The position numbers and the translations under genes are program-made. The notes below the pieces were generated by a model. The model ran no database searches. It was not told the origin of the DNA and was given only the letters and a program-made list of their open reading frames with translations. Of a stretch of DNA of 64,000 bases, positions 17,318-26,252 are shown in pieces. Where the stretch lies: NCBI GenBank assembly GCA_046704385.1, contig JBJKSB010000091.1, positions 14,143-78,142 of the forward strand, given 5' to 3'. The DNA comes from GH45 sp046704385 (GTDB lineage: Bacteria; Bacteroidota; Bacteroidia; Bacteroidales; SZUA-534). Every line of letters starts with the position of its first letter. Within the stretch, counting starts at the first letter, position 1.

Positions 17318-18361
17318 ATGAAGTTCGCGCCCATCAGAGATACCGGAATCAGTCTGCCTCAACTTATATTTGGTACGAGTGCTCTTGGAAACCTTTACAA
17401 TGCTCTTGATTATAAAACAAAGAAAGATATTGTCAGGAATTTCTTCGGAGCAATGCCCGGCAGGCCGGTGGTTTTGGATAGCGCCGGTAAATATGGCGCA
17501 GGAATGGCTCTTGAGTCATTAGGTAAATTACTTGAAGAGCTTAACATAGACCCTCCAGATATTTTAATAAGCAATAAACTGGGATGGCTTCGAACAGAAT
17601 TAAAAACTGCTGAGCCCACTTTTGAAAAAGGTGTTTGGAAAGGTTTAACCAACGATGCTGAACAGGACATTAGCTACGATGGAATTTTGAAATGTTGGCA
17701 ACAGGGGAATAAAATGTTGGGTGAAAAATATAAACCTAAACTGGTTTCTGTTCACGATCCGGATGAATATATGGACGCAGCCAGTGACCCGCAGGACAGA
17801 GAGCGTAGATTCTCCTCAATTATCGAAGCCTATCGTGCCTTATCGGAATTAAAATCAAAAAGTTTGGTTAAAGCTGTTGGTATTGGTTCCAAAAAATGGA
17901 AAATCGTTAAAGAACTTTCAACGGAAATAAACTTCGACTGGGTTATGATTGCCAATAGCCTTACTATATTTGATCACCCAAAAGAACTTTGTGAATTTAT
18001 TTCGCAATTACAGGCTAAAGGGATATTAGTAATTAACTCAGCCGTTTTTAATGCCGGGTTCCTCGTAGGGGGCGATTATTTCAATTACGTGAAAATTGAC
18101 AAAACTGATAGCAAAACAAAACACATTTTTGAATGGAGGGAAAAATTCTTTCAACTCTGCAAAAAACATGCGATAGATCCTTCGCATGCCTGCATCCAGT
18201 TTGGTTTAAGTCATCCGGGAGTTTCATCAGTAGCATTAAATACGTCAAAAGTTGAAAATATTTCAAAGAATGTTTGGCAGGTTACACATCCTGTGCCTAA
18301 AGATTTTTTTGCGGATATGAAATTGCAGGGATTAATTGACAGGGATTATGAGTGGGTTTAA
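17318..18361 (+). CDS. Aldo/keto reductase (sugar dehydrogenase type)
   Basis: The protein has 347 residues, cytoplasmic, no signal peptide. The aldo/keto reductase TIM barrel shows the N-terminal FGTSALGN, the catalytic Tyr in KYGAG, Lys in NKLGW, and HDPD at the strand carrying the usual catalytic His. The phrasing resembles L-fucose / D-threo-aldose 1-dehydrogenases, which oxidise L-fucose, D-arabinose or L-galactose to the lactone with NAD(P). It is followed by a zinc dehydrogenase and an amidohydrolase-type lactonase, which supports this reading. The substrate remains inferred. Confidence 0.83.
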   Translation: MKFAPIRDTGISLPQLIFGTSALGNLYNALDYKTKKDIVRNFFGAMPGRPVVLDSAGKYGAGMALESLGKLLEELNIDPPDILISNKLGWLRTELKTAEPTFEKGVWKGLTNDAEQDISYDGILKCWQQGNKMLGEKYKPKLVSVHDPDEYMDAASDPQDRERRFSSIIEAYRALSELKSKSLVKAVGIGSKKWKIVKELSTEINFDWVMIANSLTIFDHPKELCEFISQLQAKGILVINSAVFNAGFLVGGDYFNYVKIDKTDSKTKHIFEWREKFFQLCKKHAIDPSHACIQFGLSHPGVSSVALNTSKVENISKNVWQVTHPVPKDFFADMKLQGLIDRDYEWV

Positions 18362-18391
18362 AGTTATTGAGAATTCAAATAAAAAATGAAC

Positions 18392-18428
18392 TTAATCGGG
18401 GCGCGACTAGTAGTCGCACTCCGATTAA
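18392..18428. repeat. Long hairpin repeat before the zinc dehydrogenase
   Basis: TTAATCGG...GCGACT and AGTCGC...CCGATTAA form a 17-bp stem with one mismatch and one wobble pair around a 3-nt loop. No T-run follows, so termination is doubtful. It sits 16 bp before the ATG at 18445 and could act as an interspersed repeat or limit translation of the next gene. Confidence 0.6.
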
Positions 18429-18444
18429 TTGAAAATAAAATACT

Positions 18445-19497
18445 ATGAAAGCAGCGGTTTTAGAACAATATGGAATGTTTGAATGGAAATCGGTGGACAA
18501 ACCGAAACCAGATGACCATGAAGTTTTGGTAAAAGTAGGTTTTGCCGGGATTTGTGGCAGCGATCAGCACATTTTCAAGGGAGAATTTGATCCGCGAACA
18601 CCAATCCCGTTTACACCGGGGCATGAATTCGCGGGTACAGTGGTCGAGGTGGGCAAACTTGTTAGCCAGGTTAGTATTGGTGAACAGGTTGCTGTAGATC
18701 CAATCAGATGGTGCGGCGAATGCCCTGCATGCAAAATAAAACATTACCCGGCCTGTACTTCACTGAAGTTAATTGGAGTGGATATGAACGGCGGATTTGC
18801 AGAATATATAAATGTTCCTGAGGATAGCCTTTATAAAGTAGATCCCAAAATTCCGCTCAGGCATGCTGCACTTATTGAAGTACTTTCAATTGGTTTTCAT
18901 GCCTGCAATCGTGCCGGTTTAAAACAGGATGATACCGTTGTTATCTGGGGTGCCGGCAAAGTAGGACAATGTATTCTTCAGGCTGTAAAATCAAAAACCA
19001 GCAACACCGTAATATTAGTCGATATCCTGGATCAGCGGCTTCAACATGCCAAAAAATATTATCCTGATATTCATATCATCAACGCCCGAGACGAAGATCC
19101 AGTGAAGAAATTAATGAACATAACTACAAACAAAGGTGTAGATGTGGCTTTTGAGGCTATTGGTCATTTTAGTGAATTAGCCGACCGCGAAAACCCGATA
19201 CGTAGCTGCATTCAAAGTATCAGAGGTGCCGGAACGGTATGCACATTGGGTCTGGGTAATGAGCCAACGCCATTGCTGATGAAAGAATTGATATGGAAAG
19301 AGGCAAAAATAATAACATCACGCGTATCGCAGGGTGAATTTGCCGAGACTATCATGCATCTGGAAAAAGGTGACCTGAAACCGGATGCACTGATTTCGGA
19401 CATCATTCACCCGGGCGAAATACAAAAAGCTTTTGAAATGCTGGAAAACGATCCGGCCAATCATTTAAAGATATTGCTCGATTTCACTTCATTATGA
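18445..19497 (+). CDS. Zinc-dependent medium-chain dehydrogenase (sugar/polyol type)
   Basis: The protein has 350 residues. The catalytic zinc site is shown by GICGSDQH and GHEFAGTV, the structural zinc by four cysteines in CGECPACKIKHYPAC, and the Rossmann fold by WGAGKVGQ with the acidic residue VDILD for NAD. The family includes sorbitol, L-threonine, L-galactonate and L-fuconate-type dehydrogenases. The stop codon overlaps the start of the lactonase gene (ATGA at 19494-19497), so both are translationally coupled. With the aldo/keto reductase and lactonase it fits a non-phosphorylating oxidation route for a 6-deoxy sugar or pentose. Confidence 0.87.
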   Translation: MKAAVLEQYGMFEWKSVDKPKPDDHEVLVKVGFAGICGSDQHIFKGEFDPRTPIPFTPGHEFAGTVVEVGKLVSQVSIGEQVAVDPIRWCGECPACKIKHYPACTSLKLIGVDMNGGFAEYINVPEDSLYKVDPKIPLRHAALIEVLSIGFHACNRAGLKQDDTVVIWGAGKVGQCILQAVKSKTSNTVILVDILDQRLQHAKKYYPDIHIINARDEDPVKKLMNITTNKGVDVAFEAIGHFSELADRENPIRSCIQSIRGAGTVCTLGLGNEPTPLLMKELIWKEAKIITSRVSQGEFAETIMHLEKGDLKPDALISDIIHPGEIQKAFEMLENDPANHLKILLDFTSL

Positions 19498-20327
19498 ACC
19501 TGATTGACGCACATCAACATTTCTGGCAGTATAATCCACAGGAATACTCCTGGATTGAGAATGATATGGAAAAGCTGAAACAAAATTTTCTGCCTGAACA
19601 TCTCGTTAATGAAATGAAGGTTGTAAATGCAAGCGAGACCATTGCGGTGCAAGCCAGGCAGACACTTAAGGAGACTAATTGGCTACTTGAACTTGCCGAA
19701 AAAAATGATTTCATTAAAGGCGTAGTTGGCTGGGTTGATTTGTGCTCTGACAAAATTGAAGATCAGCTGATTGAGTTTTCTGCCCATCCGAAATTTGTAG
19801 GTGTCAGGCATGTGATACATGATGAACCCGACGAACAATTTATGGCCCGCGTTGACTTTCAGTTTGGAATAAGCCAATTGCATAAGTATGGTTTAACCTA
19901 CGACTTGTTACTTTTTCCAAAACATATACAGCTGGCAACAAACCTGGTGCACAAATTTCCTGAACAGAAATTTGTGCTCGACCATATTGGTAAGCCTGAT
20001 ATAAAAAACAAAAAAACCGAACCCTGGGCTTCGGATATCCGAAAACTAGCAAAATTTCCCAATGTTTACAGCAAATTGTCAGGCATGGTTACAGAAGCCG
20101 ATTGGAGCAATTGGGAAGCGAATGATTTTACTTCTTATCTGGATACCGTGTTTGATGCATTTGGCCCGAACCGTCTGATGATTGGAAGCGACTGGCCCGT
20201 ATGCACCATTGCCGGAAGTTATTCATCGATAATGGAAATTGTGATTAATTATATCGCAAAATTGGATTATTCCACCCGTGAAAAAATATTAGTAAATAAT
20301 TGTCTGGATTTCTATTTTAACAAATAA
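19494..20327 (+). CDS. Amidohydrolase-family sugar lactonase (L-fuconolactonase type)
   Basis: The protein has 277 residues of the amidohydrolase_2 family: metal motif DAHQHFW at the N-terminus, GVRHVIHDEPD, VLDHIGKP and the late GSDWPVC. These are the hallmarks of L-fuconolactonases and L-rhamnono-1,4-lactonases, which open the sugar lactone made by the preceding dehydrogenase. The start overlaps the dehydrogenase stop by 4 bp. The dehydratase and aldolase needed to finish such a pathway are not in this window. Confidence 0.85.
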   Translation: MNLIDAHQHFWQYNPQEYSWIENDMEKLKQNFLPEHLVNEMKVVNASETIAVQARQTLKETNWLLELAEKNDFIKGVVGWVDLCSDKIEDQLIEFSAHPKFVGVRHVIHDEPDEQFMARVDFQFGISQLHKYGLTYDLLLFPKHIQLATNLVHKFPEQKFVLDHIGKPDIKNKKTEPWASDIRKLAKFPNVYSKLSGMVTEADWSNWEANDFTSYLDTVFDAFGPNRLMIGSDWPVCTIAGSYSSIMEIVINYIAKLDYSTREKILVNNCLDFYFNK

Positions 20328-20365
20328 ATAAGATATCTTAAACTAATTTTAGTTAAGCAAACCCT

Positions 20366-20842
20366 ATGGACGACCGACGCGAAAGAATTGAAAACCTTCC
20401 GATATACAAAAAGGGCAAAGAAATTTTGGATGTGATATTACAAATTACCAACCTGATTGAAGACGATGACGACATGCTGGCACATATAAAAGGCGATTTA
20501 ATTGCGGATGCAGCCTTACTTACCGTCAAAGTTGCCGGGGCAGAATCGGGTGAATTGTATGACCTAAAAATGGAAAATGCTGCCATTATCCGAAAAGCTG
20601 CCCGCGATTTAATGATCCAGAATCATTCGCTGGAAATGTTTGGTTTTAAATATGTTGACTATTACCAGATGGTGCGTGATTTAATTGAAGAATATCGTTT
20701 ACTGTTTATCGACTGGGTGGCCGGTTTCGATAAATGGAATTATATTATTGACCGCTGGGGTTTGTTTAACCCGCCCGGCGTAGGACCTTTTGACAAAGAC
20801 CCTGATGATGATATTCCAAATTCTGATTTCGATCTTGAATAA
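20366..20842 (+). CDS. Helical hypothetical protein, acidic tail
   Basis: The protein has 158 residues, no signal peptide. It begins with YKKGKEILDVILQIT and is mostly amphipathic helix through about residue 120, with a proline-containing tail rich in Asp (PFDKDPDDDIPNSDFDLE). The first part recalls four-helix-bundle (23S rRNA intervening-sequence/Avd-like) proteins, but the resemblance is weak and no function is claimed. It begins 38 bp after the lactonase gene and may be cotranscribed with it. Confidence 0.65.
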   Translation: MDDRRERIENLPIYKKGKEILDVILQITNLIEDDDDMLAHIKGDLIADAALLTVKVAGAESGELYDLKMENAAIIRKAARDLMIQNHSLEMFGFKYVDYYQMVRDLIEEYRLLFIDWVAGFDKWNYIIDRWGLFNPPGVGPFDKDPDDDIPNSDFDLE

Positions 20843-20857
20843 ATTATTCACTCTCCG

Positions 20858-20874
20858 TCTAGCCTAAGGCTAGA
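20858..20874. repeat. Short palindromic intergenic repeat
   Basis: TCTAGCC-TAA-GGCTAGA is a perfect 7-bp stem with a 3-nt loop, embedded in CTCTCCG...GAACACCTCTCCC wording of the kind seen in interspersed Bacteroidota repeats. No poly-T tract follows. Confidence 0.5.
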
Positions 20875-20927
20875 ACACCTCTCCCAGGAAAGGATACAAA
20901 AGATTAAGATTAATAAAATTATAAAAG

Positions 20928-21548
20928 ATGCAAAAAACAAAATCATACTCTGAAATTTCGGCTATTCTGGCAAAAAAGGATGCGGTAATGAAAAAGATTA
21001 TTGCCTCTGTAATAAGGGAATTAAAACCAACACCAAGCGTCGATATTTATCTTGCTTTAATGGAGTCTATTGCCTCTCAACAACTTTCAATCAAAGTGGT
21101 GGAGGTTATCTGGAAACGGTTTACCGATTTATTTTCCGATGGGTACCCGCATGCTAAACAGGTACTCGCCTTTTCCGATCAGGAATTGCGAAGTGTTGGC
21201 TTGTCAAATTCTAAAGTTAAATATATTAAGAATGTAGCCGAATTTTCAATTACCAACAATATCTCATTCGATTACCTGGATAAAATGTCGGATGATGAAA
21301 TTATAAAATACCTTACACAGATAAAAGGCGTTGGAGCCTGGACAGTACAAATGATTTTAATGTTTCCCATGGACCGCCCTAATGTTTTTCCGGTTGATGA
21401 TTTCGGCATACAAAGTCATATGAAACACTGGTATAAAATAAATCTGGAAAAGAAAGAACTAAGAAACCGGCTTATTGAGATCTCAGAAAAATGGAACCCA
21501 TACAAAACACTTGCCTGCAAATACTTATGGGCATCGAAGGATCAATAA
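20928..21548 (+). CDS. DNA-3-methyladenine glycosylase II (AlkA-like, HhH-GPD)
   Basis: The protein has 206 residues. The HhH-GPD core is clear: SIASQQLSIK for the first helices, the helix-hairpin-helix LTQIKGVGAWTVQMIL and the catalytic Asp in FPVDDFGI. It lacks the N-terminal domain of E. coli AlkA, as usual for the short form. It excises alkylated purines in base-excision repair. It stands alone between a hypothetical gene and a convergent phosphatase gene. Confidence 0.9.
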   Translation: MQKTKSYSEISAILAKKDAVMKKIIASVIRELKPTPSVDIYLALMESIASQQLSIKVVEVIWKRFTDLFSDGYPHAKQVLAFSDQELRSVGLSNSKVKYIKNVAEFSITNNISFDYLDKMSDDEIIKYLTQIKGVGAWTVQMILMFPMDRPNVFPVDDFGIQSHMKHWYKINLEKKELRNRLIEISEKWNPYKTLACKYLWASKDQ

Positions 21549-21629
21549 ATATTTAGCAACTATTCGTTGCATTTGTGAGATGAATTGGCTCCAAAAGAAA
21601 AATAACAGTTTAATTTATTTTCTTTACTA

Positions 21630-24473
21630 TCAAATCTTAATACCAATTACCAAAACGTCGTCTACCTGAGCATGAGTTCCCTTCCAACTTATAAAAGTTT
21701 GTTCCAAAGTGGCCTTTTGTTCAGACATCGGAAGATTTTGAACAGATAAGAGTAATTCACCAAACCGTTTCTTAGTGAATTTTCCACTTTGATTAGAGCC
21801 AAATTGATCAGAATACCCATCAGAGAAAATATAAAGGGTATCGTTGGGTTGCAACTGGATTTCGCGGGTAGTAAAAGGTAAATGATCGTTAGGATGAACC
21901 CCGATGGGCATCCGGTCGGCTTTATAAATAAAGAGTTCATTATTCCGGATTTGGTACAGGGGATTATAAGCCCCGGCATAACCAGCGGTGTGACTGTCCA
22001 GATCGATCATACAAAGTGCAATATCCATCCCGTCTTGTTGTTCACTTTGCTGCCCGGTTTGATGCAGGGTGCGTTTTAAACGTTTACGTAATTCCTGGAG
22101 TACTTCGTGGGGTTGGTTCACATCGCGTGGCCCAACCACTTCGTTCAGCAACGAAATGCCCAACATACTCATGAAACCGCCGGGAATTCCATGTCCGGTA
22201 CAATCGGCAGCTACAATATAAATAATGTTCTTAAATTGTCGGAACCAGTAAAAGTCACCGCTCACCGTTTGGCAGGGTTTATATAAAACAAAATAATTAT
22301 TAAAATTATTCGACAGTAAATCCAAAGGGGGTAATATCGCCCGCTGTATACGGCTGGCATAATGAATACTGGCTGTTATTTCTTTGTGCTGTAAGGAAAT
22401 CTGATCACGCTGTTTAGTCATTTCATCGTTCAGCAATTCTAAATTATCGCGTTGGGCCGAAATCTCTTCATTTAATTGATTTAACTCTTCGTTCTTTTCA
22501 GTTATTTCGTTATGCGATTCGGTTAACTGATGATTTTGCTGTTCAATAATCTTTTTCTGCCGACGCGTAATTTGCAAACGCCGTAAGATAAAGGTGATCA
22601 TAAATACCAGCAAACCTATTCCAATTGTAACACTGGCAATAATAACTCTTTGTTTTTCATTCTTTTCCTGTTCAAATGCCATCTCTTTCTCGAGTATGGT
22701 TTTTTCCCTGAGGTTTTTATCGCGTTCGTATCGCAATTGCAAACGGTTAATCTCTTTCAATTTATCCTCATTAAAAACTGAATCTTTTAAATGCATATAT
22801 AATGTGGCATATTTCATCGCTTTTTTATAATTACCCAGCTTATTGTAAGCCTCCATCAGGTTATTGGTTGCATCAATACGAAACGATATATGTTTATTTT
22901 CGATGGACATCTGGTAACCCTTTAGGCTATATTCCACTGATTTATTCAAATACAATTGACGTTGGTTACCTGCTGACAAAGAATCGGAAATTTCCAGGTA
23001 AATTGCCCCAAGGTTACTATATGTTGCATCGAATTGACTCGTTATTTGATTCTGAATATTATAAGTTAATGCTTTAGTGTAGGATTTCAATGCTCTGCTA
23101 TATTGTTGCATTGCCTGATAAACAATTCCGGAATTTGTATAATAACAACTTATCAGCTCTTTGTTATCAATATTTTGAGCCATTTTTAAGGATTGATCAT
23201 AATAGGACTGGGCTTGTACAAAACAGCTGTCCGCTTGTTTTATTTTATTGTTGCTTTTTTGAAATTCTTTTGCATTATCAGTAAAAATATTACCCATGGC
23301 ATTATAAACCGTAGCCAGCTGACTATAATCATTTAATTCTTTAAATAAATCCATGGCCTTTTGCGTGTTGGACAGGGCTTCCTGGCTGTTTTTAAGCTTA
23401 TTATAGATGTTACCAATTTGTTGATATTGAACTGCCTGTTCTTCTTTCATATTTTTTGCTTCATATATCTTAAGCGAATTAAAACAATATTCCAAAGCAT
23501 CTTTATAACCTCCCTGATTTTGAAGAATATCGGCAATAATTCGATTGCAATTTAAAATTCCTATTTCATCATTCAGGTTGGAGTATAAATTTTTCGATAT
23601 TTTAAGTTGTTCAATAGCCGAATCCGGTTTATAAAAGCTATAATAAATATTACCCATTAGTAAATAACCTTTAGCCAAGCCCACCTGATCACCAGCTTCC
23701 CTATAAACTGAAAGGCTGGTATTGTAATTTTTTATTGCAAAATTAAAATTCTTCTTAAACATATAAACAGAGCCTATATTCATGTAACAAAGCGCAGTTA
23801 ATCCCTTTTTATTTAATTTTTGCAAAAAAATCAAATTCTTATTGTATGAATTAAGTGCTTTTTCCAATAATTGATTTTGTTTTGTACTATCATTAGCCAA
23901 GTCTAATTGTCTCAAATAAATTCCTGCCGTATTATTGTTACAATTGCTTACTCCTTCAGCATCATTAATTTGTTCATAATAGGTGACTGCAAGATTATAA
24001 AATTCAATGGCTTTATCGAGTTGCCCCAGATAATAAAAAGTGCTGCCAATATTCATATTACAGGTTGCCATACCTTTTATATAACTCAAATCGTCAAATA
24101 TTTTTAGTGCAGCCTGATAACTGGCACGGGCTGAATCAATTTCCATCTTCCCCAAATGATAATTGCCAATTCTTACGTACATATTGGCTTCATTTTGAGT
24201 ATAAAACTTCCTATCATCTTTAGTTATTTTTTTACCTGATGTCAATGTTTGGTTGGCCAGATTTAATGATCTTGTAAAAATAGAATAGGCCGAATCGGGA
24301 AAAACTTTCAAATAAGCATCACCCAATTCTTTCATCAAATTTAACCGGGTAGTATCATTTATTTCGTCAGTTAACAAATTGTTTAACGAATCTATAACTC
24401 TGTTTTGTCCAATAACCCTGACTGACAACAGGATAGGTAAAAATACCATTAAAAGCACTCTAAATCCGGGCAT
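21630..24473 (-). CDS. TPR-repeat transmembrane SpoIIE-family phosphatase
   Basis: The protein has 947 residues. A signal peptide (MPGFRVLLMVFLPILLSVRVIG) is followed by a long array of about a dozen TPR motifs (to about residue 595), a membrane helix (VIIASVTIGIGLLVFMITFI), a coiled coil rich in Glu/Gln (about 665-725) and a C-terminal PP2C/SpoIIE domain with SGDFYWF, ADCTGHGIPGGFMS and DDVLVIG. The layout suggests an envelope sensor (periplasmic TPRs) controlling a cytoplasmic Ser/Thr phosphatase, typically acting on anti-sigma or partner-switch proteins. No kinase or STAS partner is adjacent. A soluble relative of the phosphatase domain lies at 40930. Confidence 0.92.
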   Translation of the reverse strand: MPGFRVLLMVFLPILLSVRVIGQNRVIDSLNNLLTDEINDTTRLNLMKELGDAYLKVFPDSAYSIFTRSLNLANQTLTSGKKITKDDRKFYTQNEANMYVRIGNYHLGKMEIDSARASYQAALKIFDDLSYIKGMATCNMNIGSTFYYLGQLDKAIEFYNLAVTYYEQINDAEGVSNCNNNTAGIYLRQLDLANDSTKQNQLLEKALNSYNKNLIFLQKLNKKGLTALCYMNIGSVYMFKKNFNFAIKNYNTSLSVYREAGDQVGLAKGYLLMGNIYYSFYKPDSAIEQLKISKNLYSNLNDEIGILNCNRIIADILQNQGGYKDALEYCFNSLKIYEAKNMKEEQAVQYQQIGNIYNKLKNSQEALSNTQKAMDLFKELNDYSQLATVYNAMGNIFTDNAKEFQKSNNKIKQADSCFVQAQSYYDQSLKMAQNIDNKELISCYYTNSGIVYQAMQQYSRALKSYTKALTYNIQNQITSQFDATYSNLGAIYLEISDSLSAGNQRQLYLNKSVEYSLKGYQMSIENKHISFRIDATNNLMEAYNKLGNYKKAMKYATLYMHLKDSVFNEDKLKEINRLQLRYERDKNLREKTILEKEMAFEQEKNEKQRVIIASVTIGIGLLVFMITFILRRLQITRRQKKIIEQQNHQLTESHNEITEKNEELNQLNEEISAQRDNLELLNDEMTKQRDQISLQHKEITASIHYASRIQRAILPPLDLLSNNFNNYFVLYKPCQTVSGDFYWFRQFKNIIYIVAADCTGHGIPGGFMSMLGISLLNEVVGPRDVNQPHEVLQELRKRLKRTLHQTGQQSEQQDGMDIALCMIDLDSHTAGYAGAYNPLYQIRNNELFIYKADRMPIGVHPNDHLPFTTREIQLQPNDTLYIFSDGYSDQFGSNQSGKFTKKRFGELLLSVQNLPMSEQKATLEQTFISWKGTHAQVDDVLVIGIKI

Positions 24474-24667
24474 ATACTATAGGTTTAATTTGATGCCGAT
24501 AAAAATATTGCTTTTGTGATCTAAAACCTAACGAAATCGTGTAAATAACCGGCCGTAGAGAATTGTCGTTATTGTACTATAAAAAATGAAAATTATTTAT
24601 TATACACCCATCGCCTTTTTACAAAAAGACAGACAGACATTAGCCTGGATGGATCGCTTTATACAAT

Positions 24668-24703
24668 AAAAAACTCACCAGAAATTAAGCCTGGTGAGTT
24701 TTT
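24668..24703 (-). terminator. Rho-independent terminator of the M28 peptidase gene
   Basis: AAAAACTCACCAG / CTGGTGAGTTTTT form a strong stem with an 8-9 nt loop and T-rich tails on both sides. It lies 25 bp past the stop of the peptidase gene on the minus strand. Confidence 0.87.
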
Positions 24704-24727
24704 AATTATAATGATATTTCTTTCTGC

Positions 24728-26113
24728 CTAAAAATTCAAATCCACCAGATAAATAAGTGAAGTTATAGTTGCAATTCCCATCTGCATTTCCCGAAGGTTT
24801 ATGGATTCGAAACGATCGAGTGCACAATGGTGATACATAAAATAACGCTGATTATCGGGCATAAAACCAGAGAGGATTACTCCCTGGTCTTTTAAAGGAT
24901 AAATATCTGTTCCTCCGTGTCCTTCTACAAACTCACTGCAATGATAAGGCTCAAAATAGGTCTTTAAGGCTATTAATTTTTGAAGGCTTACACTATCAGC
25001 CATAAAACTGAATCCCCGTGGAGTGAATCCTCCCGCATCTGACTCCAGCGCGAAAATATGTTTTTCATGGTGTGCAAGAGCCTGCTTTGCAAATTCCTTT
25101 CCACCGGTTTGCATAACTTCTTCATCAACAAACATAACTACCTGCAGAGTATGTTTTGGTCGTATTCCCATGGTTTTAAAAAGCCGGAGTGTTTCCAGGG
25201 CATCCATACAACCAACGCCATCGTCTTGTGCACCCTGTCCGGGATACCAAGCATCAATATGTCCACCGACAGTTATTATTTCATCGGGCTTTTCAGTACC
25301 ATAAATTTCTCCAATAACATTATACGATTGCACATCGGGTAACATTTTGGCATTATTCTTCATAAATACTTTCAAATCCGGATCATCCTGAAGCCACAAC
25401 TCCAACGAATCGGCATCGCGTGTGCTGATAGAAAGTGCAGGAATTTTTGTAACCTTATTGTCATAACGCATCACCCCGGTATGAGGATAATCGTTAGTAT
25501 AATTGTTCGACGAACGGATTATTACACCAATTGCACCCAGTTCAGCTGCTTTTATAGCACCATGTCCCCGCTGCTGCACAACTATGGAATAGGCCTGAAA
25601 TGGATTCACAAGAGTTGGATCCATCCTCTCGTTTAAGAAAGCAATCTTACCATTTAAATCGCCGGGTTTCAATGAATCCATGGTATCAAAATCCTTTACC
25701 TCGACAATATTTTCCAATAAGCCATTTTTACCAGTCCCTATTGTCAGACCCAGTGAATTAACGTGCAGATTCTTTTTCCCCAGCTTTTTCGACTGCACAT
25801 AAGCTTCTTCTTTGCCGCCACGTTGCCAATCGGGTACCTGCACCGGCTGAAGATAAACTGTGTCCAGGTTCATCTCTTTCATCAGGTTATACGTAAAATC
25901 AATACCTCGCTGAAGTTCGGGAGTGCCAAGCATTCTGGCTGGTGCAGTGGTGCACAATTCCCGCAATTGATGATATGCGGTTGTGTCACCTAATTCAGTT
26001 TTATAAAATTTGTCAATGGTTTTAGCTGGTTGTCCCATTAATGTAATAACTGAGAACAGGCCAACAATAAAAGAAAATGCAACTTTCATAATAAATATAA
26101 ATTTGTTAAACAT
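24728..26113 (-). CDS. Secreted M28-family metallopeptidase with PA domain
   Basis: The protein has 461 residues. The frame opens at 26113, but an in-frame Met at 26089 (MKVAFSFIVGLFSVITLMGQ) gives a cleaner signal peptide. A PA-like insert (about 150-235) precedes the zinc peptidase core: GGHIDAWYPGQGAQDDG supplies His and bridging Asp, VDEEV the catalytic Glu pair, ESDAGG an Asp, and YHHCALD the last His. M28 enzymes with this layout are carboxypeptidase-Q or aminopeptidase-like and act on small peptides in the periplasm. Single-gene unit with its own terminator. Confidence 0.9.
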   Translation of the reverse strand: MFNKFIFIMKVAFSFIVGLFSVITLMGQPAKTIDKFYKTELGDTTAYHQLRELCTTAPARMLGTPELQRGIDFTYNLMKEMNLDTVYLQPVQVPDWQRGGKEEAYVQSKKLGKKNLHVNSLGLTIGTGKNGLLENIVEVKDFDTMDSLKPGDLNGKIAFLNERMDPTLVNPFQAYSIVVQQRGHGAIKAAELGAIGVIIRSSNNYTNDYPHTGVMRYDNKVTKIPALSISTRDADSLELWLQDDPDLKVFMKNNAKMLPDVQSYNVIGEIYGTEKPDEIITVGGHIDAWYPGQGAQDDGVGCMDALETLRLFKTMGIRPKHTLQVVMFVDEEVMQTGGKEFAKQALAHHEKHIFALESDAGGFTPRGFSFMADSVSLQKLIALKTYFEPYHCSEFVEGHGGTDIYPLKDQGVILSGFMPDNQRYFMYHHCALDRFESINLREMQMGIATITSLIYLVDLNF

Positions 26114-26252
26114 CCTATTTGCATGTAAAGTAAGCAGTTGTTTTTGAAACTTTGGTGGAAAATTTGATTTTTTTTATTCTGAAACCTATTCCATAGCTGT
26201 GTTTATTAAAGGCATAAATTACAAATAACGCCGAAACTAAAATCTACCTTTG

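Noticed and set aside
21630..24473. Considered a hybrid histidine kinase because of TPR, membrane helix and coiled coil
   Set aside because: No HisKA or ATPase motifs; the C-terminus has PP2C/SpoIIE metal motifs instead.
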